Positions 60,966 through 64,000 of a stretch of DNA of 64,000 nucleotides are shown in pieces (within the stretch, counting starts at the first letter, position 1; each line of letters opens with the position of its first letter). The DNA is taken from NCBI GenBank assembly GCA_019914945.1, contig CM034107.1, forward strand, positions 2,604,001 to 2,668,000, written 5' to 3'. Both the position numbers and the translations under genes were made by a program. The notes beneath the pieces were generated by a model. It made no database searches and had not been told where the DNA came from. It was given only the letters and a program-made list of their open reading frames with translations. The DNA is from Typha latifolia (Eukaryota > Streptophyta > Magnoliopsida > Poales > Typhaceae).

Positions 60966-62671
60966 GAAGCTGAAAAAATAATAATCAGAAAACAATCCCT
61001 TCTATCTTTGGATCTATCACCAGTTTACCACTATTTCTTGTGGTAGTACTATTGAAGGTTCTAAACGAAGTATTTCCTCCAATCTTATCTAATATTCCCA
61101 TCTCAATCCCAAAGAGAATCTTTGGGCATGCAAGAGGTCCCAAGCTATGAGATTGTGATCTGAAGTTAACTTTTGAGAGCAAGTGTGCTCATCAAGGTGA
61201 CAATCTTCCTCTGCTAAGTGGATCCCCAAGATTATGTACAAGTGACAAGTTTGGTGATGGTGGTTCCCACATTTATTTATCCCAACACTTGTCCTTTTAT
61301 GTCATCATCATCCAAGCACATGTATATTGAAATCTTCACCCAACTCTAGTCTCTAGGGCAGAGTCTAGAGACTGTTGGCTAGAGTTATGCAGGAGAGAGT
61401 GGTTCATGTTCTTAAGAATCCAAAGGCAAATGTCTAATAATTTTGGTTCGGATTCGGATTCGGAGTTTTAGAATGTATCATATTAATATTTTATGATTAT
61501 ATATATATATATATATGCGTGTGTGTGTGTGCGCCCGCGCGAGTGCACGCACGCATTTGAGCAGCAAGGATAAAATTAGAGTATGCAAGGAGGAATGTGT
61601 CAAAACCCTAGAATTTATCTTCCTATTTTAGAATAGTGAAACTAGTGGATTAGTCTCCACATCAAACCTCAGATGTGGGTAAATTTGGGTGTCAATGAAA
61701 AGATATCTTAAGTGAGTGTAGGAGGCTCTTACTAATTTCAACATGAGGAGGGTATTACCTATCATTTGACTCTACATCATTTTGCATTGGTTGATTTAGA
61801 AGTCTAATTGTCTTTGTCTGCAAGGGAGATTCCATGATTTTTGCTCCTTGGTAGGATTTCAGTGACCTAAGGCTAAAGCCCCCATTTTATCAAATGATAC
61901 TTTTTCAAAAGATATTATTGCATAGAATGACACAGTTGTAGAAAAATAAGATATCAAATATAAACAATTAGGCATGTAAATTTTCTCTACATGTTTGAAT
62001 GGAATAATAATAATAAAAAAAAAATAATCTCATTCTCATCCTGAGAACTGGAAGCAGCCTCTTTTATAACATGGAAGTCATTATCTACATTGTTTTTGTC
62101 TTCATTATAACTGGATGCAGAACCAAAAGGAAGGTGCACTTCAACTTGGTGAAAGCACCAAAGAAGCTCTTTTTTCCACCTACTTCTCTTCTGATCTGGT
62201 TGGCATACTTGGATCTTATCACCTGCATGTTTCTAATTAAAACTGAAGCCTTGCAGCTCCCTGAAGGCAATGTTTCATTCTTCATTACTCTGCAAGTTGG
62301 ATAGCAAGTCCTCAGCCAAGTACCACCATGTTTTTTTTTTTTTTAATTTCCACCTCTCTCCTTTTCTGTTCTAGTACTCACCTCATGCTTAGAGATTCTT
62401 CCAACTATTTGCAAGTTTTGGCTCTATCCATCTTAGGAACAAGTAAAACTTCTATTATTCTCATCTTGTGTGCGAAGGTTTTTGGAATATAAGGCACACT
62501 AGAAGCTTAGAATTCTTTGCAGAAGCGTCGGCTGCTTGCCTTCCTGCAAAAAGTAGATGCATGAGTCCTCTTCTTTCTGAAGTTGCTGAAAGCTTTGTAG
62601 TATAAGAACTTGGTTCTTGGAAGTTCATTGCTGCTTGTAGGTTTAGTATTAAGGAGCCCAAGGTTACTTCA
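58321..62671. other. Intergenic region before the MYB-CC gene
   Basis: AT-rich, no recognised gene. A short tandem repeat with the words AACTAGTTAA and TATTCTCACTGTTAGAT sits at about 58315-58410. Microsatellites occur near 59469-59491 (AT), 60751-60777 (TTTA), 60935-60962 (TA) and 61499-61532 (TA then GT). The last several hundred bases (from about 62040) are likely the leader of the MYB-CC gene; an upstream open frame at 62071-62304 has no family support. Confidence 0.45.
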
Positions 62672-64000
62672 ATGAACACTAGGAAGGTTGGATTCCATGA
62701 TCATAACTATGAATCATTAGATGATTCTTCCTTAAAACTTCAGAAGCTTTCGTGCGAAACATTCAGCTCTAGGCAGGTGCAGACTGCAGGGATTCCTCCA
62801 AAGTATTGCCCAAACTACTCTAATTCATTCTTGTCCTCCAAGGAAAGAGGTCTCATGCCTACTGAATTGTGTGGTAATGCTATAGACTGTGTTGGGTCAT
62901 CATCTTCTGCCTTTTATGCCGCAGAATGGTTGATGGGAATTCCTCAGGTTGAATACCAACTAGGTGCAATCCCGTGGAGCTCTTCTCAAACAAAATTCAA
63001 TAGGTCAAGTGATTCATACTTATACGATAACTCATTGAAAGCTTATGATCTTTCAAGAGAAAGACTAGAACCTAGAAATTTTGGAGATGCTCATCGGAAT
63101 GAGCTTCGATCATTTCCTCAAAGCAAGGAAGCAGGCCAGGATTCTGCCTTTATGTCAAGTCTGTTGGGGTCGTGGCAATGTGTTCGTGATCCTTATGTAA
63201 GCACCTCGATTTCCTTCATTGATTTGTCTTCTGATTAATGGAATTATCTATTTATTTCTTGCTAATTAATTTGCAAAAGGTTGGATGTGATCCACTGCAC
63301 TCTTTGGTGGAAAATGAAAATTTTCAGTTTCACAAGGAGAAAAAATTAGCCATGACTCCAGTGTGTGTCCCCCTTACTCCTACTGGTGCTTCATCTGGTT
63401 CACTAGTGCCCAATAAAACAAGGATCAGGTGGACTCCGGATCTCCACGAGCAGTTTGTGGAATGCGTAAATCACCTCGGTGGTGCAGAGAGTAAGTATCA
63501 TGCATCTGAATGTCTGAAATGATTATGATTTGATTTTTTTTTTCCTGTCGAGGTTAAACACAAGTTAGCTACTGGTTTACAGAGGCAACTCCAAAAGGAA
63601 TTCTAAAGCTGATGAATTCAGATGGTCTTACCATATACCACATCAAGAGCCATTTGCAGGTATATCAATTGGAATACTTTTGGCATGATTATTCCACTTG
63701 AGGACTAATCTAGCTGCTTTTATGGGTTGCAGAAGTATCGTATTGCGAAGTACATGCCAGAGTCAAGTGAAGGTAATATAATTTTTCATCTTGCTCTGAA
63801 AATAGTTCCAAGTCTTGAAATGCATTCTAAGCTTAATTGCAGAGTATCTATTCCTTAAAAGATTGCCAGATAAAAGATCCTGCAAATTGTTTGCAGGATT
63901 GTTCATCTATTGATGTTGATACTGCAAATCGTTTGCATCATGTTATTGATAAAACTCTTCGGTATGTTAACATTCTGAGGGAAGTAGGAAATCAACTGTG
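62672..64000 (+). CDS. MYB-CC (PHR1-like) transcription factor, 5' part, runs off the window
   Basis: GARP/MYB-CC factors bind the P1BS element (GNATATNC) and control phosphate-starvation genes. Exons 62672-63196, 63280-63490, 63583-63659 and 63733-63772 join in phase. The first 175 residues are a Ser-rich N-terminal region (including [20 protein letters not shown]). The single MYB repeat spans exons 2-4: [60 protein letters not shown], containing the SHLQKYR signature of the family, followed by PESSE. The coiled-coil half that defines MYB-CC was not found before the window ends. Beyond 63772 the model is uncertain: the obvious acceptor at 63841 leads to a stop after about 24 codons, while a long open frame ([20 protein letters not shown]...) lies in a different phase. 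Confidence 0.85.

Noticed and set aside
62071..62304. 77-codon open frame upstream of the MYB-CC gene
   Set aside because: Probably within the leader or intergenic DNA; no homologous motif seen. Could be a uORF but cannot be supported.

Overview
The window is nuclear DNA of a flowering plant, most likely a monocot. That is an inference from the gene families (a mannose-binding-lectin LecRK, chromovirus and copia retrotransposons, AT-rich introns); no species is claimed. Every gene carries spliceosomal introns, and the exon models below were joined by hand from GT/GC-AG borders and checked for reading-frame phase.

Layout. 1.1-8.6 kb (minus): complete mitochondrial citrate synthase in 19 coding exons. 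12.8-13.3 kb (plus): a small intronless VQ-motif transcriptional co-regulator. 14.9-19.0 kb (plus): a promoter and first exon with no recognisable downstream gene, followed by about 3.9 kb of intron-like DNA made of diverged tandem repeats and cut off by a copia LTR. 19.0-31.8 kb: a retrotransposon-rich island holding a copia 3' fragment, a gypsy 3' fragment, a decayed plus-strand gypsy 5' half, and a broken copy of a lectin receptor kinase. That copy is interrupted by a young 7.7 kb chromovirus-type element with a perfect 5-bp target duplication. The element has an extra internal LTR and a perfect 135-bp inverted repeat. 33.0-33.7 kb (plus): a group-1 LEA gene with ABRE boxes. 34.4-38.8 kb (minus): CCCH/KH RNA-binding protein. 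39.7-47.9 kb (minus): EMSY-LIKE chromatin reader (ENT plus Tudor/Agenet). 49.4-52.6 kb (minus): NAK/AAK1-type kinase with an apparent one-base frameshift. 54.5-57.1 kb (minus): G-type lectin receptor kinase, apparent source or sister of the broken copy at 22.7-31.8 kb. A third decayed fragment of the same gene lies at 57.9-58.3 kb. 62.7-64.0 kb (plus): 5' part of a MYB-CC (PHR1-like) transcription factor that runs off the window.

The genes are independent housekeeping, stress or regulatory loci, not a pathway cluster. The unusual content is the 15-31 kb segment: an amplified leader intron attached to an orphan promoter, a composite retroelement that appears to have moved as a unit although its gag-pol is broken, and a long perfect hairpin that could yield small RNAs. 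No defence-type, CRISPR or operon-like system is present.
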